NCBI GenBank assembly: GCA_050301795.1
Contig: JBNKZU010000014.1
Span: 1-64,000, forward strand
DNA from: JBNKZU01 sp050301795
Lineage (GTDB): Bacteria > Pseudomonadota > Gammaproteobacteria > Thiohalomonadales > Thiohalomonadaceae
Direction of reading: 5' to 3'
Length of the DNA: 64,000 bases
Shown: positions 27,346 through 36,757 of the stretch, piece after piece
Layout: every line of letters begins with the position of its first letter
How positions within the stretch are numbered: position 1 is the stretch's first letter
The notes under the pieces: generated by a model
Databases searched by the model: none
What the model was told of the DNA's origin: nothing
The model's input: only the letters and a program-made list of their open reading frames with translations
Program-made: the position numbers and the translations under genes

Positions 27346-29016
27346 ATGCTACTGAAAAAGAATAAAAAACTGGCCTTAATACTCTCAGGTGTTTTCATCC
27401 TGTTGTTGCTCAATGGCTGTGCCCTGGAATCAATAAATACCAAAGTAGCCACCGATGACAACGCCCAATCAAATCTTGCGGCTACCGAATCTCAGAACCC
27501 TGAAATCACACCACCTGAAGTTGTTATCCCTGAAAAAACATACACCCCATCCGAGATCTGTCTTCGCCCCTATAATCTCTGGGACAGGATCCGCGATAGT
27601 TTTGAACTCGACCATACGGTTAATAACCGAATCAAACAAGAGATAGAGTGGTATAGCCGTCATCAAGGCTACATAGATCGTGTTGTTGACCGAGCGCGTC
27701 CCTATCTCTATCACATGACCAAGGAGGCTGAGGCGCGGGGCATCCCTACCGAGATTGTGCTGCTACCAATCGTCGAAAGTGCATTTCAGCCCTTTGCCTA
27801 TTCTCATGGTCGTGCCGCAGGTCTATGGCAATTTATCCCCGCAACAGGTCGTCGTTATAAGCTCAAGATGAGTTGGTGGTATGACGGTCGTCGTGATGTT
27901 TATGAGTCGACCCGTGCTGCTTACGACTATTTAACCTACTTAAACAAGCTCTTTGATGGTGACTGGATGCATGCACTTGCGGCATATAACTCCGGTGAAG
28001 GAACCGTGATGAAAGCCATCAGAAAGAATAAAAAGCGGGGTCGAAAAACAGATTACTGGTCGCTTGATCTGCCAAGCGAAACCGAAGGATATGTACCTAA
28101 GCTGCTTGCCATCTCAAGAATCATTGATGAGCCATATAACTATAATATCGATCTAGGCAGCATTGAGAATGAGCCGGTTCTTGCGTCGGTTGATATCGGT
28201 TCTCAAATCGATATGGATCTTGCGGCAGAGCTTGCTGAAATCACACTGGATGATATCTATCGCTACAACCCAGCATTTAACCGCTGGGCCACCGATCCAA
28301 ATGGTCCTCATCAATTACTGGTTCCGATCGAGAAGGCTCAGGTCTTTAAAGACAATCTCGCACAGTATCCAAAATCTGAGCGCATTGCCTGGAAACGACA
28401 TAAAGTCAAAAGCGGTGAAGTGCTAGGTACAATTGCTGAAGACCATCACACAACAGTTTCCTTAATCAAAAAAGTGAACAACATTCGTGGTAACGATATT
28501 CGTATTGGCCAGCGCTTGATCATCCCGGTTTCCCGCAAGAAGCTACACCGCTACACCATGAGTTCCACACAACGCCTTAAGAAGATCAAAAACACACCTC
28601 GAAGCGGTACACGCATCGATCATATTGTTGCAGCGGGTGATACGCTGTGGGATATCTCTCGTCACTACCGCGTCTCTGTAGGACAACTCGCTAATTGGAA
28701 CGGTATGGCACCACGGGACACCTTGCGCCCTGGTAGCAAACTGGTGATCTGGAAGAAGGTTGATGATGAAATTCAGGAGTTAACCACCTCCATTAATCCG
28801 GCAAACTTTAAACATCCTTATGAAAAGAATACCAATCGCAGGATTGGTTACACCGTGCGTCCTGGTGACTCTCTGGCTTTAATCTCTCAAAAATTCGGGG
28901 TCACCATCTCTAAACTTAAGCGATGGAACTCAAGCCTCAACGGCAGAAAATATCTTCAGCCAGGAGATCGTATCGTTCTGTATGTTGACGTAAAGCGCCA
29001 ATCCGGCCAGATATAA
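27346..29016 (+). CDS. mltD: Membrane-bound lytic murein transglycosylase D
   Basis: A lipoprotein that cleaves peptidoglycan glycan strands. I choose the ATG at 27346 (556 residues); the frame also opens at a TTG three codons upstream. The signal ends in a lipobox (LLNGC, Cys25). The SLT domain includes the catalytic glutamate in PIVESAFQPFAYSHG and GLWQFIPATGR. Three C-terminal LysM repeats follow (starting near RHKVKSGE, DHIVAAGD and GYTVRPGD) and bind peptidoglycan. gloB next door is also its E. coli neighbour. Confidence 0.95.
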   Translation: MLLKKNKKLALILSGVFILLLLNGCALESINTKVATDDNAQSNLAATESQNPEITPPEVVIPEKTYTPSEICLRPYNLWDRIRDSFELDHTVNNRIKQEIEWYSRHQGYIDRVVDRARPYLYHMTKEAEARGIPTEIVLLPIVESAFQPFAYSHGRAAGLWQFIPATGRRYKLKMSWWYDGRRDVYESTRAAYDYLTYLNKLFDGDWMHALAAYNSGEGTVMKAIRKNKKRGRKTDYWSLDLPSETEGYVPKLLAISRIIDEPYNYNIDLGSIENEPVLASVDIGSQIDMDLAAELAEITLDDIYRYNPAFNRWATDPNGPHQLLVPIEKAQVFKDNLAQYPKSERIAWKRHKVKSGEVLGTIAEDHHTTVSLIKKVNNIRGNDIRIGQRLIIPVSRKKLHRYTMSSTQRLKKIKNTPRSGTRIDHIVAAGDTLWDISRHYRVSVGQLANWNGMAPRDTLRPGSKLVIWKKVDDEIQELTTSINPANFKHPYEKNTNRRIGYTVRPGDSLALISQKFGVTISKLKRWNSSLNGRKYLQPGDRIVLYVDVKRQSGQI

Positions 29017-29086
29017 TCCCTCCCCTTTAGTTTTTCCTCTTTTATCCCTATATCAGTTAAAACGATTCGTTATAGGAGTATGTCCA

Positions 29087-29254
29087 ATGGCTGATAAAAC
29101 GATAAATAGTGAATCTGAACACCTTGAATGCGAACTCTGCATGAATGAGATCCCTCTATCCGAGGCGAAAAGCAGTGAAGCTACCGATTATGTGGTCAAC
29201 TACTGCGGCATCGATTGCTACGACCAATGGCGACAAACAGCAAATAGCTTTTAA
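29087..29254 (+). CDS. 55-residue DUF3330-like protein
   Basis: A small gene found by reading the sequence: ATG at 29087, AGGAG 8 bases upstream at 29074-29078, stop TAA at 29252. The product has two cysteine pairs, CELC and CGIDC, flanking EIPLSEAKSSEATDY, which closely resembles the DUF3330 family, so a small metal-binding (zinc-knuckle-like) protein is likely. Function is unknown. It follows mltD by 70 bases and may be read from the same transcript. Confidence 0.8.
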   Translation: MADKTINSESEHLECELCMNEIPLSEAKSSEATDYVVNYCGIDCYDQWRQTANSF

Positions 29255-29274
29255 CACATCAACAACAGGGATGT

Positions 29275-30321
29275 TTATTCTGTGGTGTTGATAACCAACT
29301 TTTGAAATTCAGCCTGAATATCCTGGCTCTTAAGTTCAAGGTAGTCATTGGTGTTAAAGGTAACGACGCCACCACAAACCTCATACCAGGCATATCCTGA
29401 TGTCCACTGTTCATGCTTGTATTCACTTTGACATCGACGAGGTATCAGATAGAGCCGGTCTTTACGATATAGCAGGCTGTAACATTGCTGATCATTATGA
29501 AGTGAATCGATCGCCTCCCACGCAAGAACCGGATCGCTATAGACTAAAACCGCTAATGGATATGGCTGTTCACCACCGTTATGACTCCATTGAGGATTTT
29601 CAATCGGGAGCGGCTTCTCTCTGGCAAAGGCCTGAAAGTGGAGATGGTTAATCGATGAATAAGCACCATAGCCATTAAAACCAACACCCCAACCTTTAAT
29701 CTTTTCACCAAGCTCACTTGAGAGATTCCAAATATAGTTATGATCTATCTTGGTCAGAAACTGTGGTGCATTCCGTTCGCGTTCAGGAACTAATAGCAAG
29801 TGGTTCTCAACAAAGGGAAATTTGTTGTAGAGCAAATCAACTTGTCTTCCTGCTAAAACTCCGTGCCAAAGCGTCTCTTTGCGTAGAAAGGGTTTATTAA
29901 AATGGAAACCGTTTTCATTAAATGGCGCATAATTACCGTTAACTCCTTTATCTGCACCACGGGGAGGTCTGAATCCGCGAATATGATTGAATTGAAGCTC
30001 CCACCCTTTTTCATCTCTACTCTCCACAAGTTTGATGCGGTCTCGACCGGTAATCACCATCTTTAAAAACACAAAGAGATCATCATCGGGATCAATGCTT
30101 CGTCTACCTTCCGACAACAGCTTGTGATAGAGCGTTTGATAATGATCAAACCTCTGTTTCAAGGCTGGTTCAAGCTGATGGTATAACTCATGATTCATGA
30201 CCGCATTGGCGTAGACCAGAATCAACACACCCAAGCCCTCTTCCTGGAGCATCGCATTTAATCCTTGAGCGAATTGAGATGAGAGTGACTCGGTTGAGTT
30301 AAAGATGGAACAATCTCTCAT
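29275..30321 (-). CDS. HIT-superfamily nucleotidyltransferase/phosphorylase-like protein
   Basis: A 348-residue protein with the HIT-superfamily signature in its transferase form: NHLHFQ with H226, H228 and Q230 (HxHxQ, as in galactose-1-phosphate uridylyltransferase and Ap4A phosphorylase). A second conserved block, PFVENHLLLVPE (169-180), supports this. Substrate unknown, but a nucleotide or nucleotide-sugar phosphate is expected, via a covalent nucleotidyl-histidine. It overlaps the DHH gene by 4 bases (ATGA) at the end of the yej operon, which suggests a linked function. Confidence 0.75.
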   Translation of the reverse strand: MRDCSIFNSTESLSSQFAQGLNAMLQEEGLGVLILVYANAVMNHELYHQLEPALKQRFDHYQTLYHKLLSEGRRSIDPDDDLFVFLKMVITGRDRIKLVESRDEKGWELQFNHIRGFRPPRGADKGVNGNYAPFNENGFHFNKPFLRKETLWHGVLAGRQVDLLYNKFPFVENHLLLVPERERNAPQFLTKIDHNYIWNLSSELGEKIKGWGVGFNGYGAYSSINHLHFQAFAREKPLPIENPQWSHNGGEQPYPLAVLVYSDPVLAWEAIDSLHNDQQCYSLLYRKDRLYLIPRRCQSEYKHEQWTSGYAWYEVCGGVVTFNTNDYLELKSQDIQAEFQKLVINTTE

Positions 30322-31169
30322 TGAGGAATAATCTCGTAGTGATCATCCTCAATCGGTGTTGAAAATCCTGCTGCGTTTCGATGACCACCACCACCAAAAC
30401 GCTGGGCTATCTCAGAAACATCCGCACCCCGGTCACCATTGGATCGTAAAGACCAGCTACGCTTGGTTTCGCCATCCTGATAACCGGCAGCAAAGGAATA
30501 ATCAACGGACAACTCACCTAGAACCTCACTGATAATTGAATAAGGGCAGTTCACCACCGGAACCTTATGTCCGGCAACACTCCCGATAACCGCCCGTTTT
30601 TTATAGGTCTCTATCAACTGACGTCGGTAACGAACGATGGCCTCGCCCTCTTTAATCAACTCATCACGTAAGTCGCTATCAATCCAGCGTTTCCATTGCT
30701 CAAACTCAAATGGATAGGAGTCAATTGCGGCATTCACCGCTTCACTATCTGGACGATTAAAGTTCCATAGATCTCGATCCTCGATATCCAGCAATAATTG
30801 AGGAGGTACACTATTATGAAAGTAATGCCATGTAAGCACTGCACCCGAATGAGCCATATCAAATATGAGGGTCAGGTTGTTGTGTAGATCGTCAAGCCCC
30901 TTTAAATCATTTAATGCTGAGATATGGTGGTCGATAATCACAACGCTTGATGCACGTTGACAGATCTCAATCAACTGTTGTCGCTTGTAGCTAAAATCAA
31001 CAATGATAACCTCGCGATTATCAACATCTGGTGGTGTCTCGCCATGTTTGGCTGCATGATATTCAGTATCAAGATCTCCAAGCTTGAGCCATACCGCAAA
31101 TGCCGAGCCAAAGCCATCAAGACATTGTGCGTGATAAATCACGATTTTTGTTTTATTCAACTGGTTCAC
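30318..31169 (-). CDS. DHH-family phosphoesterase
   Basis: A 283-residue DHH/DHHA1 protein. Motifs are IYHAQCLDGFGSAFA, VDFSYKR, VIIDHH (the DHH triad region) and the DHHA1 signature FGGGGHRNAAGF. Relatives hydrolyse short oligonucleotides or cyclic dinucleotides, so an RNA- or nucleotide-phosphate substrate is likely. The GTG at 31169 (VNQLNKTK) is the best start, overlapping the end of yejF by 17 bases; a start 22 codons upstream inside yejF is unlikely. It overlaps the HIT gene by 4 bases. Confidence 0.85.
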   Translation of the reverse strand: MNQLNKTKIVIYHAQCLDGFGSAFAVWLKLGDLDTEYHAAKHGETPPDVDNREVIIVDFSYKRQQLIEICQRASSVVIIDHHISALNDLKGLDDLHNNLTLIFDMAHSGAVLTWHYFHNSVPPQLLLDIEDRDLWNFNRPDSEAVNAAIDSYPFEFEQWKRWIDSDLRDELIKEGEAIVRYRRQLIETYKKRAVIGSVAGHKVPVVNCPYSIISEVLGELSVDYSFAAGYQDGETKRSWSLRSNGDRGADVSEIAQRFGGGGHRNAAGFSTPIEDDHYEIIPQ

Positions 31170-32790
31170 CTTCACTAAACAGTGATGCTTCAAGGAGTTG
31201 TCGGGTATAAGCGTGCTGAGGATTCTCAAAAACATCGCTGGTTATCCCATGCTCGACGACATCACCATCACGCATGACGATTACACGATGAGCAATCGAA
31301 CGAATCACCTTAAGGTCATGAGAGATAAAGAGATAGCTCATGTTGTGTTTTATCTGCAATTGACGCAATAACGCCAATACCTGTTTTTGTACCGAGATAT
31401 CAAGCGCACTGGTTGGCTCATCAAGCAGAATGACTTCCGGCTCAAGTATCAACGCACGTGCAATTGCGATACGTTGACGCTGTCCACCAGAGAACTCATG
31501 GGGATAGCGATGAATGACACTCTCATCCATGCCAACCTCATTGAGGACATCAATCACCTTTTGACGACGTTGTGCCTGATTTAACTCAGGAAAGTGCAGC
31601 ACCAAACCCTCAGAGATAATCTGCTCCACACTCATTCGTGGAGAGAGTGATGAGAAGGGATCCTGAAACACGATCTGAAAATGACGTCGGATAGGTCTGA
31701 GTCCCTTTTCTGTGAGTTGATCAATACGCTCTGTTTTAAAGGTGATCTTCCCCTGACTCTTCTGAAGTCGTAACAGACTCATTCCCAGTGTTGTTTTACC
31801 GGAACCGGACTCTCCGACTATCCCTACCGTCTCTCCCGGATGAAGCTTGATATCAACACCGTTTACCGCCTTAATCAAACCAATCTGTTTACGGAAAAAT
31901 CCTGATTTTATTGGGAAATGGCAGGTTAATTGTTCAGCCTTAAACAGTGGTTCACGTTGAGAAATCGTTTCGACACTATCCTCTTCAATTAACACCTCCG
32001 GCTCACTGGCTAACAATTTTTGAGTATATGGGTGTTGAGGCTGGTGAAATACGTTTGAGATATCCCCCTGCTCTACAATCAGACCTTTCTCCATAACGCA
32101 GACATACTCAGCAAAATGACGAACCAGATTAAGGTCATGTGAGATCAGAAGTACCGACATACCAAACTCCGCCTGCAACTGATCCAACAGCTCAAGGATC
32201 TGCTTCTGAATCGTAACATCAAGCGCAGTGGTCGGCTCATCAGCAATAAGCAGCTTTGGTCGACACGCAATAGCCATTGCAATCATCACACGTTGGCGTT
32301 GACCACCAGAGAGCATATGAGGATAGGCATTAAAGCGCTTCTCCGGATCTGGTATACCAACCTTACCCAGTAACTGAATTGCTCGTGCCCTTGCGGTATC
32401 TCGATTGAGGTTTTCATGAAGAAGTAACGGCTCGATAACCTGCACTCCAACCGGATAGAGCGGATTGAGAGCTGTCATCGGCTCCTGAAAGATCATCGCA
32501 ATATCCCGACCACGCACTGTACGCATCTCATCGATATCAAGCGCCAGCAAATCACGACCCTGATAATGGATCGATCCACTTGGATAGTTGGTATAGACCG
32601 GATCATGCAATCTGAGCAGTGACAGTGCGGTTACAGATTTTCCAGATCCGGACTCACCGACAAGCGCAAGCTTTTGACCTTTGTTTATCCTGAAACTGAT
32701 GTTTTTGACCACAGACTCAAATTCGCCGCCGGTACCAAAGGCAACGCTGAGGTTATCAACATCAATAAGGGTGTTATCTTCTCTAGCCAC
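31153..32790 (-). CDS. yejF: Peptide ABC importer ATPase YejF
   Basis: A fused double ATPase that powers the YejABEF peptide importer. Each half has Walker A (GESGSGKSVTALSLL; GESGSGKTTLGMSLL), a signature (LSGGQRQRVMIAMAI; FSGGQRQRIAIARAL) and Walker B ending DEPT. The GTG at 32790 (MAREDNTL, 545 residues) is preferred, since it overlaps the yejE stop by 8 bases; the frame runs 11 codons further. YejABEF takes up oligopeptides, including the peptide-nucleotide microcin C in E. coli. Confidence 0.95.
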   Translation of the reverse strand: MAREDNTLIDVDNLSVAFGTGGEFESVVKNISFRINKGQKLALVGESGSGKSVTALSLLRLHDPVYTNYPSGSIHYQGRDLLALDIDEMRTVRGRDIAMIFQEPMTALNPLYPVGVQVIEPLLLHENLNRDTARARAIQLLGKVGIPDPEKRFNAYPHMLSGGQRQRVMIAMAIACRPKLLIADEPTTALDVTIQKQILELLDQLQAEFGMSVLLISHDLNLVRHFAEYVCVMEKGLIVEQGDISNVFHQPQHPYTQKLLASEPEVLIEEDSVETISQREPLFKAEQLTCHFPIKSGFFRKQIGLIKAVNGVDIKLHPGETVGIVGESGSGKTTLGMSLLRLQKSQGKITFKTERIDQLTEKGLRPIRRHFQIVFQDPFSSLSPRMSVEQIISEGLVLHFPELNQAQRRQKVIDVLNEVGMDESVIHRYPHEFSGGQRQRIAIARALILEPEVILLDEPTSALDISVQKQVLALLRQLQIKHNMSYLFISHDLKVIRSIAHRVIVMRDGDVVEHGITSDVFENPQHAYTRQLLEASLFSEGEPVE

Positions 32791-33817
32791 GACGTGTATC
32801 AAATGCCTCTCGAAGTGCTTCACCGATAAATATCAGTAACATCAAGGTTCCAACCAATACCGCAAAGGTCGTCATGGACAACCACCAGGCATCGATATTC
32901 TCTTTTCCCTGCGACAACAACTCACCCAGGCTAGGTGTAGATGGAGGAACACCCAAACCAAGAAAATCGAGCGAGGTTAACGCAAGAATTGCCCCGCTAA
33001 TGCGAAACGGCAAGAAGGTGATCACAGGAGTCATCGCATTGGGCAATAGATGACGCCACATAATATTGATATTAGAGACACCAAGCGCACGAGCAGCAGT
33101 CACATAGTCAAGATTACGCCCACGCAGAAATTCAGCCCGCACATAGTCTGCCAGACCCATCCATCCAAAGAGACTTAGCAGAATAATCAATAGCAGCAGA
33201 CTTGGATTAAATATAGAGGCAAAGATAATCAGGAGGTATAGCTCTGGCATGGAACTCCATACCTCTATCAGGCGTTGAGATATCAGATCAACCCGTCCAC
33301 CAAAGTAACCCTGAAGTGAACCGGCTATGATTCCAAGCATGGTTCCAACAACCGTTAATATCAGAGCAAAGATCACCGAGATACGAAATCCATAGATTAA
33401 ACGTGCTAATACATCTCTTCCGCGATCATCAGTACCCAGAAAATTATCTTCCGATGGTGCTGCGGGATTGGGGGATTGAGAGAAGTAGTTAATCGTATCG
33501 TAGCTGTATGGATTTAGAGGATAGATCGCCCAATTACCATTCACCGAGAACTGCTGTTTTATAAAGGGATCGAGATAATCGGCCTCAGTATTAAAATCAC
33601 CACCAAAGGCGGTTTCAGGATAGGTATTGATTAGTGGGAAATAGTACTCACCATTGTAGTTGATCACTAATGGCGTATCGTTTGAGAGAACCTCTGCAAA
33701 CAGGCTAAAACCAAATAGAACCAGAAAGATCCACAAGCTATGAAAACCGCGACGGTTCTGTTTAAACCGTCGCCAGGCTCTCACTCTGGTGGTCTGTTGA
33801 TATGCTGTAACGGCCAT
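32783..33817 (-). CDS. yejE: Peptide ABC importer permease YejE
   Basis: One of two inner-membrane permeases of the Yej importer, 344 residues. The N-terminal basic stretch is followed by a membrane span and a long periplasmic loop, then the transport domain with the EAA-type motif (DYVTAARALGVSNINIMWRHLLPN). It begins on the last base of the yejB stop (TAATG) and overlaps yejF. Confidence 0.95.
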   Translation of the reverse strand: MAVTAYQQTTRVRAWRRFKQNRRGFHSLWIFLVLFGFSLFAEVLSNDTPLVINYNGEYYFPLINTYPETAFGGDFNTEADYLDPFIKQQFSVNGNWAIYPLNPYSYDTINYFSQSPNPAAPSEDNFLGTDDRGRDVLARLIYGFRISVIFALILTVVGTMLGIIAGSLQGYFGGRVDLISQRLIEVWSSMPELYLLIIFASIFNPSLLLLIILLSLFGWMGLADYVRAEFLRGRNLDYVTAARALGVSNINIMWRHLLPNAMTPVITFLPFRISGAILALTSLDFLGLGVPPSTPSLGELLSQGKENIDAWWLSMTTFAVLVGTLMLLIFIGEALREAFDTRRG

Positions 33818-34875
33818 TAACGATTATCCAATGAATCAAACTGTATCCTGGGATCAACCAGCACATAACAGATATCGGTGATCAGTTTTGCAAACAGTCC
33901 AAGCAGGGTAAAGAGATAGAGTGAACCCAAAACAACCGGATAGTCACGTTTGATTACCGACTCATAAGATAATAGGCCAAGCCCATCAAGCGAAAAGATC
34001 GTCTCAATCAATAGACTGCCGGTAAAAAACGCCCCGATAAATGCCGCAGGAAATCCGGTAATTAAAGGTATGATTGCATTGCGAAACACATGCTTATAAA
34101 GCACTGCTGATTCGCTTAACCCTTTTGCTCTGGCAGTTAATACATACTGTTTGCGGATCTCTTCAATAAAGCTGTTTTTAGTCAGCATAGTCATCACTGC
34201 AAAGCTGCCAACAACCGATGCGGTGATTGGCAACACCATGTGCCAGAGATAATCCAGGATCTGCTGATACCAGGGAAGTTGTTCCCAGTTATCGGAAACC
34301 AGACCACGTAGCGGGAATATATCCCAAAAACTGCCCCCACCGAATAACACCAGCAGAAGAATGCCGAGGACAAAACCGGGAATGGCATAACCGATCAGAA
34401 TGATTGTGCTGGTAATCACATCAAAGTTTGAACCATCACATACGGCCTTTTTGATTCCTAAGGGGATACAGCTAAGGTAGGTAATTAAAAATGTCCAAAC
34501 CCCTAAACTGATCGAGACAGGCAATTTGGAGATAATTAATGCCATCACAGACTGCTGTTGAAAATGGCTTTCGCCCAGATCAAAGGTGATGTAGTTCACC
34601 ACCATCTCATAAAATCGCTGCCATGCAGGTTTATCAAAGCCATAGAGCGCACGCAGCTCATTAAGCCGCTCCTCATCCAGCCCTTTAGCACCCCGATATA
34701 ACCCTTCAAGACCACTACTCGCCTCACCGCCTTGCATTGCCTGTCCTTGCAGTTGCGCCACCAGTTGTTCTACAGGACCACCAGGAACAAATTGAGTAAC
34801 GACAAAGGTAATAAGCATCACCCCGAACAGGGTCGGAATCATCAGTAGTAGTCGTTTAAAAATATAGGCTGCCAT
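33817..34875 (-). CDS. yejB: Peptide ABC importer permease YejB
   Basis: The second inner-membrane permease, 352 residues. It has the DppB-type N-terminus (YIFKRLLLMIPTLFGVMLI), five or six further spans, and the EAA loop (QYVLTARAKGLSESAVLYKH). It begins 3 bases after yejA. Confidence 0.95.
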   Translation of the reverse strand: MAAYIFKRLLLMIPTLFGVMLITFVVTQFVPGGPVEQLVAQLQGQAMQGGEASSGLEGLYRGAKGLDEERLNELRALYGFDKPAWQRFYEMVVNYITFDLGESHFQQQSVMALIISKLPVSISLGVWTFLITYLSCIPLGIKKAVCDGSNFDVITSTIILIGYAIPGFVLGILLLVLFGGGSFWDIFPLRGLVSDNWEQLPWYQQILDYLWHMVLPITASVVGSFAVMTMLTKNSFIEEIRKQYVLTARAKGLSESAVLYKHVFRNAIIPLITGFPAAFIGAFFTGSLLIETIFSLDGLGLLSYESVIKRDYPVVLGSLYLFTLLGLFAKLITDICYVLVDPRIQFDSLDNR

Positions 34876-34878
34876 TGC

Positions 34879-36672
34879 TTATTTTTTCCACCAGGTGCGA
34901 ATCATCCAGCTCACCGCATCGTAATAGAGTGGCACTGTCTTTGGCATTCCGAACCGATCCCAATAGGCAATGCGGTGACTACCTATATACCAGTGTGGTA
35001 CCAGATACTCTTCATTAAGTAACACCCTGTCCAGCGCCCTGACTGCTGTCACAAGTGCTTTTCGATCCTCGGCATAGATCACCTTTTCGATCATCGCATC
35101 AACGACAGGGTGTTTGATTCCCATGAGATTACGACTACCCTCTTGATCCGCTGAGGATGAGTGGAACATACCCATCAACTCATTCCCGGGGGATTGTGAC
35201 TGACCGAAACCAGCGACAACCATGTCAAAGTCGTAGGTATCGGTGCGGCGTTTGTAGAGCGCAACATCAATGGTTCGATAATCCACCTCAATACCGAGCT
35301 TTTTAAGATTACGCGCAAAAGGAGCCATAATTCGTTCAAAACCCTTTTGAGAAAGCATTACCTCAAAGCGCAGAACTTCACCCTTTTCATTAACTAACCT
35401 GTCCTCTTTTAAACTCCAGCCTGCCTCTGTTAATAGTGCCTTGGCCAGACGCAGGTTTTGACGCAATGATGAGGGCGGCTTTGTGGATGGAGGCTGCCAC
35501 TGTTGAGTAAAGAGGGAGGCATCAAGTTGATCACGATAGGGCTCCAGCAGCTTTAGCTCATCACCCTGGGGCAAACCAGTTGAGGCTAACTCACTATTGC
35601 TAAAGTAACTATCACAGCGCTGATACTGGTTATAGAACAGCTTGCGGTTCGACCAGTTAAAATCTAGCGCATAGCTGATCGCCTTACGCACACGCTTATC
35701 CTGAAATAGTGGTTTTCTTAAATTAAAGATAAAGCCTTGCATCCCGGCATTGTTGTGATGTGGAAGCTCTTTTTTGATGATATTCCCATTCTTAAAGTTA
35801 CCCCCCACATAATCACGCGCCCACTTCTTTGAGTTGTATTCATGGTTAAACTCAAACTCTCCGGCCTTAAATGCCTCCAGAGAGACAGTAAAGTCACGAT
35901 AATATTTGAAAACAATCTCATTAAAGTTATACATCCCTTTTCGTACATTAAGATCTGATGCCCAGTAGTCTGGATTCCGTTCGAAGGTGATGTTCTTACC
36001 GAGATCGTACTTTTTAATGATATAGGGGCCAGAAGAGACCGGGGGTTTTAAAGATAGCTTGTCAAAAGGGGTATCACCCACCCATTCACGCGAGAAGATC
36101 GGAATCTGGCCTGCGATCATATGCAACTCAGGGTTCACCTTATTAAAATCAAAGCGCACAGTGCGTGCATCAATCACGACGGCTTGTTTGATATCTGACC
36201 AGTAGAAGCGGTATTGAGGGTGAGCCTTGTCACTCATCAACGTATCAAATGAGAATTTCACATCATCAGCGGTCACTGGTGCGCCGTTATTAAAGCGTGC
36301 CTCTGCTCGCAGACGGAAGGTGACAGAGAGCCTGTCTTTTGCCAGGATTGACTCCTCAGCCAACAGACCATATTGACTGTAGGGTTCATCAAGAGTTGAG
36401 GTCATCAAGGTTTCAAACATCAATTCACTGATACCGGATGCCTCTATCCCCTTTAGAGTATAGGGATTTAGCGTATCAAAGTTACCAAAACCTGAGAGTG
36501 TTAGCGTACCACCCTTAGGCGCTTCTGGATTAACATAGTCGAAATGGCTGAAATCTTTACTGTATTTAGGCGTATAGCCCATCGCTTGTGCGAAATCTGC
36601 ATTTGCAGTGAAAGGTGCAATTAAAAGTAATGAAACCGTAAAAGCTGTAATCAAATTCATACTGTTCTTCAT
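34879..36672 (-). CDS. yejA: Peptide-binding protein YejA
   Basis: The periplasmic solute receptor of the importer, 597 residues with a Sec signal (cleavage near TANA-DF, residue 25). It is an SBP_bac_5 (cluster C) protein, shown by VNPEAPKGGTLTLSGFGNFDTLNPY, RFNNGAPVTADDVKFSFDTL and SGPYIIKKYDLGKNITFERN. It is first in the operon yejA-yejB-yejE-yejF-DHH-HIT and divergent from fabI with 85 bases between, where the operon promoter must lie. Confidence 0.95.
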   Translation of the reverse strand: MKNSMNLITAFTVSLLLIAPFTANADFAQAMGYTPKYSKDFSHFDYVNPEAPKGGTLTLSGFGNFDTLNPYTLKGIEASGISELMFETLMTSTLDEPYSQYGLLAEESILAKDRLSVTFRLRAEARFNNGAPVTADDVKFSFDTLMSDKAHPQYRFYWSDIKQAVVIDARTVRFDFNKVNPELHMIAGQIPIFSREWVGDTPFDKLSLKPPVSSGPYIIKKYDLGKNITFERNPDYWASDLNVRKGMYNFNEIVFKYYRDFTVSLEAFKAGEFEFNHEYNSKKWARDYVGGNFKNGNIIKKELPHHNNAGMQGFIFNLRKPLFQDKRVRKAISYALDFNWSNRKLFYNQYQRCDSYFSNSELASTGLPQGDELKLLEPYRDQLDASLFTQQWQPPSTKPPSSLRQNLRLAKALLTEAGWSLKEDRLVNEKGEVLRFEVMLSQKGFERIMAPFARNLKKLGIEVDYRTIDVALYKRRTDTYDFDMVVAGFGQSQSPGNELMGMFHSSSADQEGSRNLMGIKHPVVDAMIEKVIYAEDRKALVTAVRALDRVLLNEEYLVPHWYIGSHRIAYWDRFGMPKTVPLYYDAVSWMIRTWWKK

Positions 36673-36757
36673 TGCCGATGGCTAGTTATTGTTATCCGTT
36701 GATATGATAATCACACTGTAGCAACGCATAGTACGAAACATCAATCAGGAGTGCAAA

